This document shows positions 1 to 11,624 of a stretch of DNA of 64,000 bases, one piece after another (position 1 is the first letter of the stretch; each line of letters opens with the position of its first letter). The position numbers were made by a program, and so were the translations under genes. The notes under the pieces were generated by a model. It saw only the letters and a program-made list of their open reading frames with translations. It ran no database searches and was not told where the DNA came from. Origin of the DNA: Saprolegnia diclina VS20 (Eukaryota > Oomycota > Saprolegniomycetes > Saprolegniales > Saprolegniaceae); the NCBI RefSeq assembly GCF_000281045.1, contig NW_008246105.1, forward strand, positions 281,723-345,722. The letters run 5' to 3'.

Positions 1-1851
1 CGGCACGCGCCGTGAGCGCAGCACCGGGTCAAAACGCACGTCGTTGGGGATCGAAATCGGCGTCTGGAGCTGCAGGTGCGTCTCGTGGCTTGTCGACGAT
101 TGCCATTTGGTCGCTCGGCGGCGATACAACGTGGTCGTCAAGAGAAGCGTGAGAAGGAGAAGCATGCCACCGGCCGCGACGCCAACGACGTGGAGGTAGC
201 CCTCGGACGGTGTGCTCACACTGCCCGTGGACGCCTCGTTGTCGGGCAGCATGCAGATCGGAAAGATGTCAAAGAGCAGCCGCGTGTGCGTGTGGTTGAC
301 GCACGTCGTATTGGTGAGCGTCGTGCTAAGGACAATGTCGCACGGTCCCTGGAAGTTCCACTTGCCCGACACACCACGGTGCATATCGTACGTGAGCGAC
401 GACTTGTTGGGGTTGCGAAGCCGCGAGAGGAGCTCGAACTGCGAATTGTTGGCGTAAAAGGCTGTAATGGGGTTGCCTGCCAGACACCTACACGAGTTGG
501 ACAGATGCAGGACGCTGCAAATCGCGTCGTACGTACAAGGACGAGAGGGACGACGGGAAGTTGGCGCGCACTTCGGTGATGCGGTTGTGCGCGAGCTGCC
601 TACGTGGCAAGGATAAGGTCAACGCCATGTCGCGCAACTTATGCCGCACAGCTGATCGAGCGTCGATGGAAATGCAGCGTCGTCCAACGACGTGATGGCG
701 TTGAACGAGAGGCCCCTAGTCAAGATGAGGAACCGCAGTTCACACGTAGCCAAGCACGGACAAGTCGAGGAGGTTGGTCGGCCACGACACATTGGCCAGA
801 GACGTGAGCTGATTGCCTTGGAGATCCCTACGTACCCATGACAATATCGGTAAGATCTTGGTGCAACGTGGCGATAACGATAAGGTACAAAGTCTGCAGT
901 GCCGACGGGAAGCGGACGTCGACGAGGCTCGTGAGGTTGTTGTACATAGGAAAACTACACCAAGTGCGGTGAGCCCTCGTAACGCAAAGCGCGTCGACGA
1001 ACAAGTGCAGGAGCGACGACGGAAAAATCGCATCGACGAGGGATTGGAGACGGTTGAACCCGACCAGTCTAGCCACAACTGTAACCTCAACCGCGACCAC
1101 GGTTAGTCCGACGTACAGAAACGTGATGTGCCGGCTGCGGCTCAAATCGCCCAGGTGCTCGATCTGGTTGTTCGAGAGCTCTCTAATGCGTTCACTTGAG
1201 CCATGGGAGTGAACCAACCACGAGGCGTACAAGACGTCGATCGTGTCGGGAAAGCGGACGCCGCTGATCGTCGTGATGGCGTTACTGACCATTTGACTAG
1301 ACAAAATATATCTGTGAGAAAGGCGCATGTTGAAAAATGCACGTACACACGGTTCGCAATGACGGGACGGCCGCGATCGTCCATCGAGAGGTCGTCGTGA
1401 AGCGTTTGGATCCCCAGGTTGTCCAGAAGGCTAATAATCATTAATGCGCGCACAGAGCCTGCGCGACGTACATGGTGGACGCATACGACGGGAGGTGCTC
1501 GACGTGTTCGATCGTGAGGTTGTTTCGGATCGCGTACAAGTAGCCAAACTTGAGCGACCCCCGTGCGTCGACGGCCGCGACGTCGGCGCCACGCGCGACG
1601 CGTCCATCTGGGAACCAGACGCACGACGGGAACTCGGTCGTCCAGTTGGTCGCAACGACGCCGTCGAAAGTGATGGTGTTGTCGTCGTCGTTGGTTGTGG
1701 TAAAGTTGACGCCGCGACAGTCGGTCGTGAGCGTCGTCATTGTCACATTGCGCGGGTGCCGTGACGGTAATAACGTGCCCCATGAGACGGACTCGTTCAG
1801 AGCTGCGAGCGCGCCGAGCGGGCACCACAACAGCAGAATTCGCTTCCACAT
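1..1851 (-). CDS. LRR receptor-like protein kinase, 5' part (kinase domain beyond window)
   Basis: The start at 1851 opens a signal-peptide-like segment (MWKRILLLWCPLGALAAL) followed by an N-terminal ectodomain. Reading through nine short introns gives exons 1851-1472, 1430-1347, 1296-1231, 1182-1117, 1068-1003, 954-889, 827-762, 715-650, 599-537 and 487-1. Exons 3-9 each encode one leucine-rich repeat of the form NxIxxLxxxxFPxxLxxL, for example NQLTSLANVSWPTNLLDL. The last exon carries a cysteine-containing cap, a transmembrane helix (VVGVAAGGMLLLLTLLL, about nt 90-160), an RRR stop-transfer and the juxtamembrane NDVRFDPVLRSRRVP, which matches DLRIDPALRRCRIP just before the kinase of the neighbouring divergent gene. 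A TKL-type kinase domain is therefore expected left of the window. It probably acts at the plasma membrane; the ligand is unknown. Confidence 0.85.
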
Positions 1852-2941
1852 TGCACAGAAATGTAAAGTGAGACGACGCAACGTCGACGCATTGTGGGGC
1901 CGTAATGAGCCAGACGAAATCGAACGTCTCGCAACAAGAGTAGCCAAAACGTACCGACCAATCGGAGCGCGCGCTACACACATATGGTCATCAACGCGCG
2001 TCTTCGTCTCAGTATGACCATACTCGCAGTAAGTTCCGAACCTACCAAGAAGCTCCCTTCTTGACTCGATCAACCCACGCAATGCGCACCATGAGCCACC
2101 TCGTAGACACCCCTCGACGACAAGAGAGTCGGTTTTCTAGTCGATACCAGTCGCTCGAGCCTTGCTTGCAGTACGTACTGAGAGTGGGTTGGCACACTGC
2201 GCATGAACGACTGCGCCGGCTCTTTCCCATGTGGTCGCACGTTTCAAATCTCATGGCCACGGTAGGCTGCATGCCGCGTTGGCCCAAGGTGCCAGGTACT
2301 GCCAGTCCTACATCGAGGCGTCACTTTCTGATACGCACTGGAGCGAAGACGTCGTTGCAGATCATGCGTAGTGCAATCGATGGCAGCGCCAGTTTGGAAG
2401 GCTTTCGCTCGCCAACCGACAAACCGAGTGCGACGACGACGATTCCGATCCGTCGATGCTCCTCTCTTCGCTTCGATCTACAGAGTAAACGATCACGCGT
2501 GCTTAATCTTTTGATATCGTACGGGTGGAGTGCGCTGTCCGAAGCTCGTGCCTTGCGTGGCTACCGTATATCGACCGTGTACTCGACGCCAGACTGCTCG
2601 AACTACGCAGCCTCTACGTGAGCAGTGTGGTGGCGCGACGGGCCGTGAACGACTGATATGGCAGCTGCTACGACTAGAATGAATACCATTCGCAGTCGCA
2701 TCTCAACCGTACGTTGTGGGACGTAGGTGCTCACAGACGAACACAGAATCCAGGGCTAGACTGCTAGACTCTATAACAGAGTCAAGGGACACGTTCATCT
2801 GCAAAGGTGTCGGGCTACACTGTGCGCGGGACGAGAGCTACCCAGAGAAACATGCGCGCGTGAAGATGCATCCGCTTTGCTTCGTGGTTTTGCAGCAGCG
2901 AAAAGCGTAGTACAACGACGGTCTGTTGGCTGTCGAAGGCC
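1852..2941. promoter_or_regulatory. Intergenic region between divergent LRR kinases
   Basis: This stretch of about 1.1 kb separates the start codons of two head-to-head LRR receptor kinases and must hold both promoters. I see no convincing gene, tRNA or repeat in it; the open frames are short and unlike the flanking proteins. Confidence 0.5.
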
Positions 2942-5581
2942 ATGACGTGGCGCAACCTGTGTTATTGGTCACATTTTACACGTGTTTTTTGGTGTTTTTC
3001 ACGGTGGTTTTCTGTCGTGCCAAGTACAGTGCGCAAGTGCTCAGTGGCAGCACCCAGGCGCGCGGGTATGGTACGCGTTCGAATTGGCGCCGTGTCAGCG
3101 TCGTCGCTGTATGTCCCTCGCCGAACGCGACGTGATTGTGGGACGCTGAGTATACACGCCACTTTGCACCGACCACTGGGTGCTAGTAGTGCTCGGGTTG
3201 AGGCACTCACATTGCCTTTTGCGATGACCGACGTAGCTGTCGTCGCCTTTCCAGCGCTGACGACGCTCATCGGCACCGCGATCAACGCGAGCTACTTCGC
3301 GAGCGTCGTCGACCCCAACGGGACCCACCTCGTCGACATCGTGGTTGAATCGACAGCCGAATTTGCGCTGCCAACAGGGACCCTCGTCAACGTCGTGCAG
3401 AGCTTTCCGCGATACCCGAGCTCCATGTACGCTAGTGTTTCCTCTTGTGCTCTCTCACACACGTGCGAGTAGCAACCTCGCCTACGCCGGGATCTCGCAG
3501 CTGCGCCCCGAGCTCGCGGCCGATGACAACAACATGTGGGTCATGGCCACGCGACTGTACGCTGTCGATTGATGCACTTGAATCTAACTGCGTCGATACT
3601 GGTGCAGGAATCTGAGTCACAATGCACTCAAGAGCATTGCCAACGTTCACTTTCCGTCCAAAGTGGCCATTTTGTACGGTCCAGTGACCCTCGTTCTTGG
3701 AATTGCTGAGGCGACCATGGGTAGGGACGTGAGCTACAACGCTTTGGGGTGTCTTGGCCGAGTGAACCCGTTGCCGAGCGTCTCGGAGAGCACGGCGCTC
3801 AATCAGTTGTATCTCAAAAGCAACCACATCACGTCGCTTCTGGACGCTGAGTTTCCACCCGGACTCCAAGTCTTGTACGGGTCGCCTCTTTGCATCTCGT
3901 TGCCTCATGCTTTTCATCGCGTAGGGACCTCGAAGACAATGCGATTGATTCGCTGACCAACGTCAAGTGGCCCGTGGCACTGGAGCGCTTGTACTAACGT
4001 GCCCGATGTGTCTGGAGCTGATGCGGTCGACTAGGTCCTTGGCGCGCAACCGGCTTCGGAGTAGCGTCAGTGCTCGGTTTCCCGATACGCTCTTGCACCT
4101 GTATGCTCGTTGGGCGTCGTATAAGAATGTCAATTACGCTAATATTTGCGTAGCAACCTCGAGGCCAACAACTTCTCGATACTCCACGTCGCCTTGCCCC
4201 CACGGCTTAAAACACTGTACAGAGACATCTCACTTGCCAAGCGTTGGCTCACCCACGCTGTGCCCGTAGCTCCCTCGGCGACAACCCACTTCAGTCGCTC
4301 TTTGCGACGCCGCTGCAATTCGACCGACTCGCGCGCCTCGACAACTTGACGCTACCACATCAAAACCTGAGCTGCAATGCGTCCACCGAGACGCGTCTTC
4401 TCTGGAACCAAATTCCCATCTGCATGATACCCGACGCGTCGACACCCGAGAGCGCGGCATCGCCGTCAGCGGACGCGTGGATCTATGCGATCCTCGGCCT
4501 GACCTCGGCGTGCGTGGTCGTGATATTTGTCCTTCTCGCCTACCGCGCCAAGCACCGACGCCGCAAAGCGCTCGCCGAGAACGAAGCGGCGTATGGAAAG
4601 CTCTCGGACACGGCCTTCCTCGTGAAAGACCTGCGCATCGACCCGGCGCTGCGGCGGTGTCGCATTCCCGCGAGCTGTCTCACGCGCGGCGCGCTCGTGG
4701 CCAAGGGCGGGTTTGGTGTCGTGCACGTCGCGACGCTCAACCGCAGTCCCGAGTTTGTGGACCGCACCGTTGCGCTCAAGAGTCTTCGCCCCGAGCGCGT
4801 GCACGAGCTTCGAGCTGTCCAAGCGTTTGTCGAGGAGATCCGGCTCGGCGCCTCGCTGCGCCACGACAACATTGTCGGGTTCATCGGCATCACGTTTGCG
4901 TCGGCGCAAAGCCCCACCGCGGTCCTCGAGTACATGGCGCGCGGCGATCTCTGGAGCGTCCTGAGCACCGACCAGCGGTTTGTGTGGGCGACGGCTGAGA
5001 ACGCACCACACACACCTGGAGCGATTCGGAGCAAGGAGGCTGTCTGCTGCGACGTCGCCCGAGGTTTGGCCTATCTGCACAGCGAGGTGACGCCCGCCGT
5101 GATCCACCGCGACCTCAAGTCCAAGAACGTCTTACTCAACGAGGCGTATGTCGCCAAGCTCAGCGATTTTGGCACAAGCCGCGAGTTTGGACCAGACGAC
5201 CACGTGCTGACGGCCGAGGTGGGCACGGTGCCGTGGATCGCGCCCGAAGTGCTCAAGGGCACGCGGTACAGCGAAAAGGCCGACATCTACTCGTTCGGCG
5301 TCCTTCTCTCGGAGCTCGACACGCACCAAGTGCCGTACTTTAACCAGATCGTGACGCTGCCTATCGGCGGCATCAACGTTACCCTCACCAAAGCCCGAAT
5401 CGCGATGCTTGTCGCTGCCAACGAGCTCCGACCCGCGTTCTCGCGGTCGTGTCCGCCGGCGATCTTGGCCATCGCCACACGCTGCCTCGCGCACGAGCCC
5501 GACGAGCGGCCGACCGCACGGCAGCTTCTGTCCTCTCTGTCCTCTCTGTGCCTCGAGGGTGAAGACTATCATGTCGTATAA
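2942..5581 (+). CDS. LRR receptor-like serine/threonine kinase (TKL type)
   Basis: A receptor kinase built like its divergent neighbour. Inferred exons are 2942-3426, 3473-3556, 3608-3673, 3725-3874, 3925-3990, 4035-4100, 4154-4216 and 4270-5581. Spliced LRRs include LDLEDNAIDSLTNVKWPVAL and LNLEANNFSILHVALPPRL. The last exon has a Cys cap (NQIPICMIP), a transmembrane helix (IYAILGLTSACVVVIFVLLA), a basic stop-transfer and a full kinase. The kinase shows a glycine loop KGGFGVV, VALK lysine, catalytic HRDLKSKNVLL, DFGTS and APEVL, so it should be active. The TKL assignment rests on overall motif style. The start is uncertain: no clear signal peptide follows ATG 2942, ATG 3223 is an alternative, and a hydrophobic stretch lies in another frame near 2955-3020, so an upstream exon or sequence error is possible. 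Confidence 0.85.
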
Positions 5582-6114
5582 TATATGTTGCGTTGACGAG
5601 CTTGTTCGTGCTGATGCGCTGGCCGTGCTGGCAGCAATGGAGGCGAGGTGGCTTCAAGTTGCGTGATTTCAGTCCTTCGATATCCGGATAATATAACCGG
5701 ATACCGGAGCTTGTGGTGGTCGGACGCAATTGCATTTGATCGACGTAGCAAGAGTATGGGATGGCCATGATGATCCAAGTACCGCTCGAGGTCCGGCAGC
5801 CAACGATGTGCATGTAGCGTACAGCAGCGACGACGTCTGCGCGTGGCTGGAGCAAGCCCTCCTCCTCCTGCGAGGCAGACCCTGGGACGCACGAGCTGCG
5901 TCAACGTCGTCGTACAGCAAACAATCTCCACCCAGGCGAGGAACCTCTGTACAAGCACTCGAGTGTTCTAGAAGGATGTGGATGCCATGACTCCGTGCAT
6001 GCTGCTACAATGCATCGTCGGTGGTCTTGCCATCGACCAGAAGAGAGCAATCAAAAGGCGAAGCTGAGCCATCCCATGTAGAGATCAAATGCTATTACTA
6101 GTTGACCCATGCTT
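5582..6114. other. Intergenic region between convergent genes
   Basis: A spacer of 533 bp between two convergent stop codons. It contains a palindromic TATCCGGATA at 5681-5690 with further CCGGATA-like copies up to about 5707. No gene seen. Confidence 0.5.
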
Positions 6115-8695
6115 TTACTCGTCTTCGTCTTCACTCGCATCGATCTCCAGTGCATTGGCGGGCCGCGCCTTGCCAATCTATATCGTATCAGAGATGGAGG
6201 CAAAAACGAAGGCTACGGCCCACCTCCTGCTGCAGGGCCTCTTCCAAGAGCTCCAAGGTGACCTTGGTCGCATGGATGTCGCTGCGCAGACAAGCCAGCG
6301 CGGCTTCTTGGAACACTGCATTGAGCTGGCCCACGGACGCGCCTTCGGTCGCCGCGACGAGCCACTGCGTAAAGGCGTCGGCGGTTGCAAAGCGGTCTTG
6401 GATCGCGACGGGTGTCTGCGCCAGCAAGTGGGTGATGACCTCGGCGCGCGCGTCTGCGTCTGGAAACGTGAGCCCAATCTCAAGGTCAAAGCGCCTATCG
6501 AGCATTATCAGCCAGCTGCACACAACACAGGTTGCGAGTAGTACCCGGGGCGCAAGATCGCAGGGTCGAGCTGGCTGGCGTGCGTCGTCGTCGCCACGAG
6601 CACCACGTGCTGACGCAGGAACGCCTCGTGCGTCATCGTGCGCATGGCTACGACAAATGCAATGAGTTTAGCACCGTCTCAAGGTGTCATGGGACCTGAC
6701 GCCGACGACGACGAGCCGACGCCGTCCATTTCCAAGAGCAACATGGAGAGGACGCGGTCGAATGTCTGCTCGGAGCTCGTGTCAAAACCGCGGACCGGCG
6801 CCAAACTCTCAATCTGATCAAAGAGGAGGACGCAGGGCGCAGCGAGGCGCGCGGTGGCAAAGAGCGCCGAGAGCGCCTGTTCCGTGCCACCGACAACTTT
6901 CGTGACCAAGTCGGTGCACATGACGGGTACGACGGTCGCGTGGGCACCGACCGTCGCCGACACATACGCGAGCGCGTGGCTCTTGCCGCTCCCCGACGGG
7001 CCCGTGAGGAGGACACCCCGGGGCGGCGGGATGCCCATTCGCCGGTACGCCGACGAGTCGCGCAGCGGCCCGACGACCGCGACATCGAGTGTCTGGAGCG
7101 CGTCAGCCACGCCAAACATGGGCACAAGAAGCGAGGTGGCGGTCTTTTGGCCTTGGAGCACCGACGGGCGCACGACGCGAAGCCCAGCCTCAATGTGGTG
7201 AGCCTCCAGGCGGCCCGGGGCGCCGTTCACCACGGACGCCATGGCGGCTTCGCGGACGAGGCTGAGGAGGTCAGCACCAACAAAGCCCGACGTCCGCGCC
7301 GCCATGAGCTCGAGCAAGTCACTTTGCACGTCCATGTGCCGACATATCTAGACCAAGAAGCGGTCAGTTCTCCCCTCGGGGAATAGACAGTGAGTGGTAT
7401 GGCATTCTACCGTCGTCAAGACGGCGTGGCGCTCGGGCAGCGTCGGCGGTGCCATGCTGAGGCACAGATCCAATCGTTTGTTGGTCGTGAGCGCAGGGTC
7501 CAGCACATCTCTGCGGTTTGTCGTTGCTAACGTACGCACATAAGAGAGCGATACCAAATAACGAAGGACGATGGTCTACCGAGGACAGCGACGTGGCGAG
7601 GAAGAGTCCGAAGTACCGCGAGGAGCGTCGCAAGCACCGACTTGTCGAGCGCCGTCTCGGAACTAGCTGCGATCGCATCGACGTCTTCGAGGACGACGAC
7701 GGTCCATGGTGCCCGCGACGCCTCGTGGAAGATGTCGAGAATCTTGTGTTCGGACGCGCCGGCGTTGGTCTGAAACACATCGGGCGACGAGACAAAATGG
7801 AAGCGCAAATTGGGAATCGAACCCGCGAGGAGCCGCAAAAAGTGCGACTTGCCGACGCCGGGGACACCGACGAGCAGCGCACCGACACCGTGGGAGTTCG
7901 AGGTACCTTCCTGGAACCGCTGCGTGAGGAAACCAATCGTGTCGTGCACGACGGACGCATGACAGGCGAGCTCCCGCGCAACGTCCACTGCCGCCGACGC
8001 GTGAATCGGTCGACCGCATGACGAAGACGACGAAGATAAAGTGCCGTTTGAGAAGGTCACAGTCGTGGTTGCCGTGACACAGCTCGCAAAGCTGCTGTCG
8101 TCGTCTGCGTCAACAGAAGCGACAACTGCGATGTCGAGGTCATTGCGCCATCGCAACGGTATCCGCCGACCGGGCCAGACGAGCGTTCCCATGAGCAGCT
8201 ACAAGCAGCCATGGTGATCCGCAGGTCGAGTACGCAACACGTTACCTTCGGCGCCAATTGCTCCATGGCCAGAAGGATCTTGCGCGTATAGGCAGTGGGC
8301 GCCATGTTCATCGTCAGGTGCAGGCGGAGGGTGGCTGGTATGAGGTTGTTGTCGAGCTGCTCGAGGTGTAGCGTCGTCGCCGCCGCTTCGCCGAGCGCTG
8401 TCAAGAGCCCCAATGACGGTATCGCAACTGATGCAAGATTCTCAACGTTGATGGCGGCTAACGCGGCCCCAAGGTCGTGTGCCGGAAGCTCGCGGACGTG
8501 GCGGATCTGGGCCACCGCTCGCGGCTCGTTCGTGGCGAAGCGCAGGACCGCCAGCGTGGGCTTTGTGATCTGGTGCGTGAACGCGGCAAAGACATCGCCT
8601 TGGACATAGAGAAGGCTGCGCGTGTCCACTGCGCTGGACTCCAAGGCCAGGGCTGCCGGCCCGGCGGCCGCGATCGCCACCTCGATGCTGCCCAT
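6115..8695 (-). CDS. Double-AAA ATPase of CDC48/AFG2 type
   Basis: Seven exons (8695-8246, 8198-7580, 7526-7411, 7347-6696, 6647-6545, 6494-6224, 6177-6115) give about 757 aa. After an N-terminal region of about 220 aa come two AAA modules. D1 has Walker A GVPGVGKS, a Walker-B-like VVVLEDVDAI and VLATTNRRDVLDPAL. D2 has Walker A GPSGSGKS, Walker B LLFDQIESL, FDRVLSMLLLEMDG and the classical ASQLDPAILRPGRFD. The protein ends in acidic EIDASEDEDE. The D2 motifs fit the CDC48/AFG2 (SPATA5, SPATA5L1) group of ribosome-maturation and unfoldase ATPases; PEX1/PEX6 is less likely but not excluded. The usual acid pairs are altered in both rings (ED in D1, DQ in D2), so hydrolysis may be weak. The final intron rests on recovering an in-frame acidic tail. 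Confidence 0.8.
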
Positions 8696-10475
8696 TGAAG
8701 CTCGCCTTGAATCGCGACGTTTGATTGGTCAATTCCAGTTTGACTAAACCCACCCAACCATTCCATGTCGCGCTGGCGAAATTTTGCCCAGGAAGCTTGC
8801 AACACTATGGTCATCCATGGTCGTTCGTTGGGCACTGGATCTTCTTGGCTTCTACACGAAGCGCACTTCTACGGCTTTGTGGTCCTGGCTGGGTTTTTCG
8901 AGTATCATCGTTCCTATTCTCTTACATACTGAAACCAGCTACCGGTACATTGGTTCAACTTCGTCGCGGTCGTTCGAGTGAGGACTCGCACCGACTTGCC
9001 TTCCTCAGCTCATTGATGCACCAACCCGTGGATACGAATAGCTCATCGCGATCCACAGCCATGCTGCGACAACAGACTATCGTTCCGAGTTGTGTGTGCA
9101 AATACATGTAAGTCCTGGAGTTCTGATATGCAATACCACTCACTGATCTTGAACCGGGCGCTGTATGTAGCTTGGCTTCGGTGGGCAATGTTGACGGCCA
9201 GTGGCACGGACATCATCAGGCGTATGAACGTTGGCGGTAAGGTGGCCTTGTTCGTCGCGTCGCGCGGCTTTGATGTGGCCAACGCACGGGCTGGCTAAAT
9301 GCACGCAGCAATTCCATCGTGCCAGTTCCCGCGCAAATTTTGATGGGGATGTTTCATCACGCGAACCGTCACTTCGCTCCTCCCAGGTGCCATCGCCACC
9401 CAAGCATCAACATACCCTTGCACACGCTTGGCAAGCTTCATGTCCACAGGGTTGGAACTTGAAGGTATAGGACATGTGCAGCCTTCGACTGACAGCGCAC
9501 GTGGCTACGCTCTGTATCGTCGCGTTGCGATAACTGTGCCAATATTTGCGTCTGATTCTAGACGGAGCACATCGCAAGACGACTGCAGTAACGACTACCG
9601 TCGTTCAATGGGCGGCCAGGAGACGACGACGCGAGGGCACATGCAACGGCCCGAAAATTTCCTTCAACCCTTGCTCATGCTTACGACGAGCTACGCTGGC
9701 GTCATTGCCGTTCACTGCTGGACGCATCTACGCTTATGACTGTCTAGTCTAGTCAGAGAGGACTAGACTTCACGGCCTGCCAGTAAGGACAATGACAAGC
9801 CCACAGTACAGTGAACAGCATTCGAGCCTGGAGAACCGGAACCGTAAGCATCATCGGCAGCGGACGGCGTGAGGCGTTCACGTGGAGAGACGCATTGATG
9901 TACACAATTGTTTCAGGCGAGACAAGCACCTCGTTCCGTTCTCTGTTACGAAGCCCCGTATCTGTGATGTGTCCCGATGCCAGCAACGTCTCGGCGGTGA
10001 TCAAGACGAAACCGCAGTCGCCACGTGGTTAAACGGGTAAACTAGCAGCACTGGTATTCCACGAGAGGTACAGTACAGTAATACACAACTGATGACAATG
10101 GATTTACGATATGAGACCATCACGGCCCGCTGATTGCAGCCGACAAGTCTCTGCCATACAGAGCGACCCCGGAATCATCATTATTGATAACCGACAGACC
10201 GAAACGAGTCGGTCGCTAACCGGAACGAGTCTGTCGTTAACCTAACGAGTCGGTCGCCGAGTCAATGGTAGTCATAGACGCTGCATCTCTCACACTGTAC
10301 TGGCCTTCATCGTTTGTTGCTTCCTGCTGCGCTACGTGGCTAGTTACGTCTGAAAATTTAAGAGGCGTCAAGTGCCTCGTACGGTGCGATCTTTGCTTGG
10401 ACGGTGTGGGTGGTCCTTCCAGCTGGCGCTGCCACGTGGTGGTGGTGGTAGCGCAGCGTGGTCGTCACTTTTCAA
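8696..10475. other. Intergenic region, no gene recognised
   Basis: About 1.8 kb between the AAA ATPase start and the first bZIP-like gene. Open frames here are short and low in recognisable motif content. A small tandem repeat lies at 10192-10258. The proximal part (10262-10475) is the likely promoter of the bZIP-like gene. Confidence 0.5.
10192..10258. repeat. Tandem repeat, ~22 nt x 3
   Basis: Three imperfect copies of a unit with core ACGAGTCGGTCGCTAACC lie head to tail (variants ACGAGTCTGTCGTTAACC and ACGAGTCGGTCGCC). They sit about 220 nt upstream of the bZIP-like start codon at 10476. Confidence 0.8.
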
Positions 10476-11624
10476 ATGACGATCTTGACAAACGAGGCCC
10501 TCGAACGTCGGCGCGCTCGGAAGCGCAAAAACACCCAGGCCTGGCGGCTCAAGGAGCACGTACGAACGTCGTTCTCTTTCGACTTTCATCGGTGATGGAA
10601 TCATCTCCTTTCGTAGCAACTCATGGAGTCGCTACGGCAGCAAGTGGAGGCGCTCGAGCGCCAGCTCCGAAAAGATGCCGAAGTTCGAACAACAGACCTC
10701 GTGCCGCGTAGCAGCGAGCTCGAAGCGCTGCGCCAACAAGAGACTATGCTCACCCAGCAAAACGCCAAGCTGCGCGAGGCGCTGGCACGACGGCAAGCGC
10801 TCTTCGCCCTCCCGACCCAACTCGTACGTCCATTGACAATTAGCGCCTCAGCGATTGCAGACCGACAATTTTTTGTTTGTGTAGCCCCCGTTTCGGTTGG
10901 CCGACCCTCGGCTCTACGACAACGTGTTTCTTCTTCACCAAGTGGAAGCCACGCTCCAGTGCCTCTCCGAGACGGTGCCCCCCGCGCTTGCCCATGCGCA
11001 CCCCGAGATGCTTCGCGGGTGGTCCACCAAGCACGCCTGCAACGGCGGTCTCGTGTACGTCGACGCCACGTGCAGCCTCGGGCCCGATGCGTCGACCGAT
11101 ATGCAGTCGGCTTGCGATGCGCACTGGGAAGTCTTCAACGACAAGGAGCTCTACTCGCAAATGAATGCCCATGCGCTCGACTACAAGGTACTACGCAATG
11201 CCTTCACACCCATACGCTAACACACATGTGTAGGTCATCCACCGAGCGCATGACGACATGCTAGTCGCTTGCTCGACGATCCTCTTTCCTGACAACGTGC
11301 TCGTCACGCGCTACATGATCCTCTACAAGATACGATTCCGTGATGGCTTTCACTCGTGCTGCATGAGTTTTGCACCCGACCTGAGCGAGATAACGACGTG
11401 CACATTGTACGCAGTTGACGTCGTCGTTGATCTCATGTGCGAGTAGGATGAAGTATGCAATCGTGCATGGCAGCGTCGTCGCCCAAGCCCTCTCGCGGAG
11501 CAGCGTGCCACGCCACCTCGATTCAACCATTCTAGTGCCCAGGATGATCGAGCAGCTCTCCAAGTGGCTCGACCAGATATCACCACGAGTCGACCACAAC
11601 ACTGAGTTCACCGTGGCTCTGTGA
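10476..11624 (+). CDS. bZIP-like transcription factor, cluster member A
   Basis: Five exons (10476-10559, 10617-10823, 10885-11187, 11234-11406, 11447-11624; 314 aa) with intron phases 0,0,0,2. Exon 1 is a basic region (LERRRARKRKNTQAWRLKEH). Exon 2 supplies a leucine-zipper-like coiled coil (MESLRQQVEALERQL, then LRQQETMLTQQNAKLREAL). Exons 3-5 encode a conserved C-terminal domain (RLYDNVFLLHQVEATLQ, RYMILYKIRFRDGFHSC, FAPDLSEIT) shared with the two downstream paralogues. The architecture resembles the large oomycete family often called bZIP or M96 mating-specific-like proteins; this is recognition by eye. The usual bZIP N-x7-R signature is altered to NTQAWRLK. Likely nuclear and DNA binding; targets unknown. 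Confidence 0.75.

Noticed and set aside
6115-8695. PEX1 or PEX6 identity for the double-AAA ATPase
   Set aside because: D2 motifs fit CDC48/AFG2 better and no clear peroxin N-domain is visible; left as AFG2-type with doubt.
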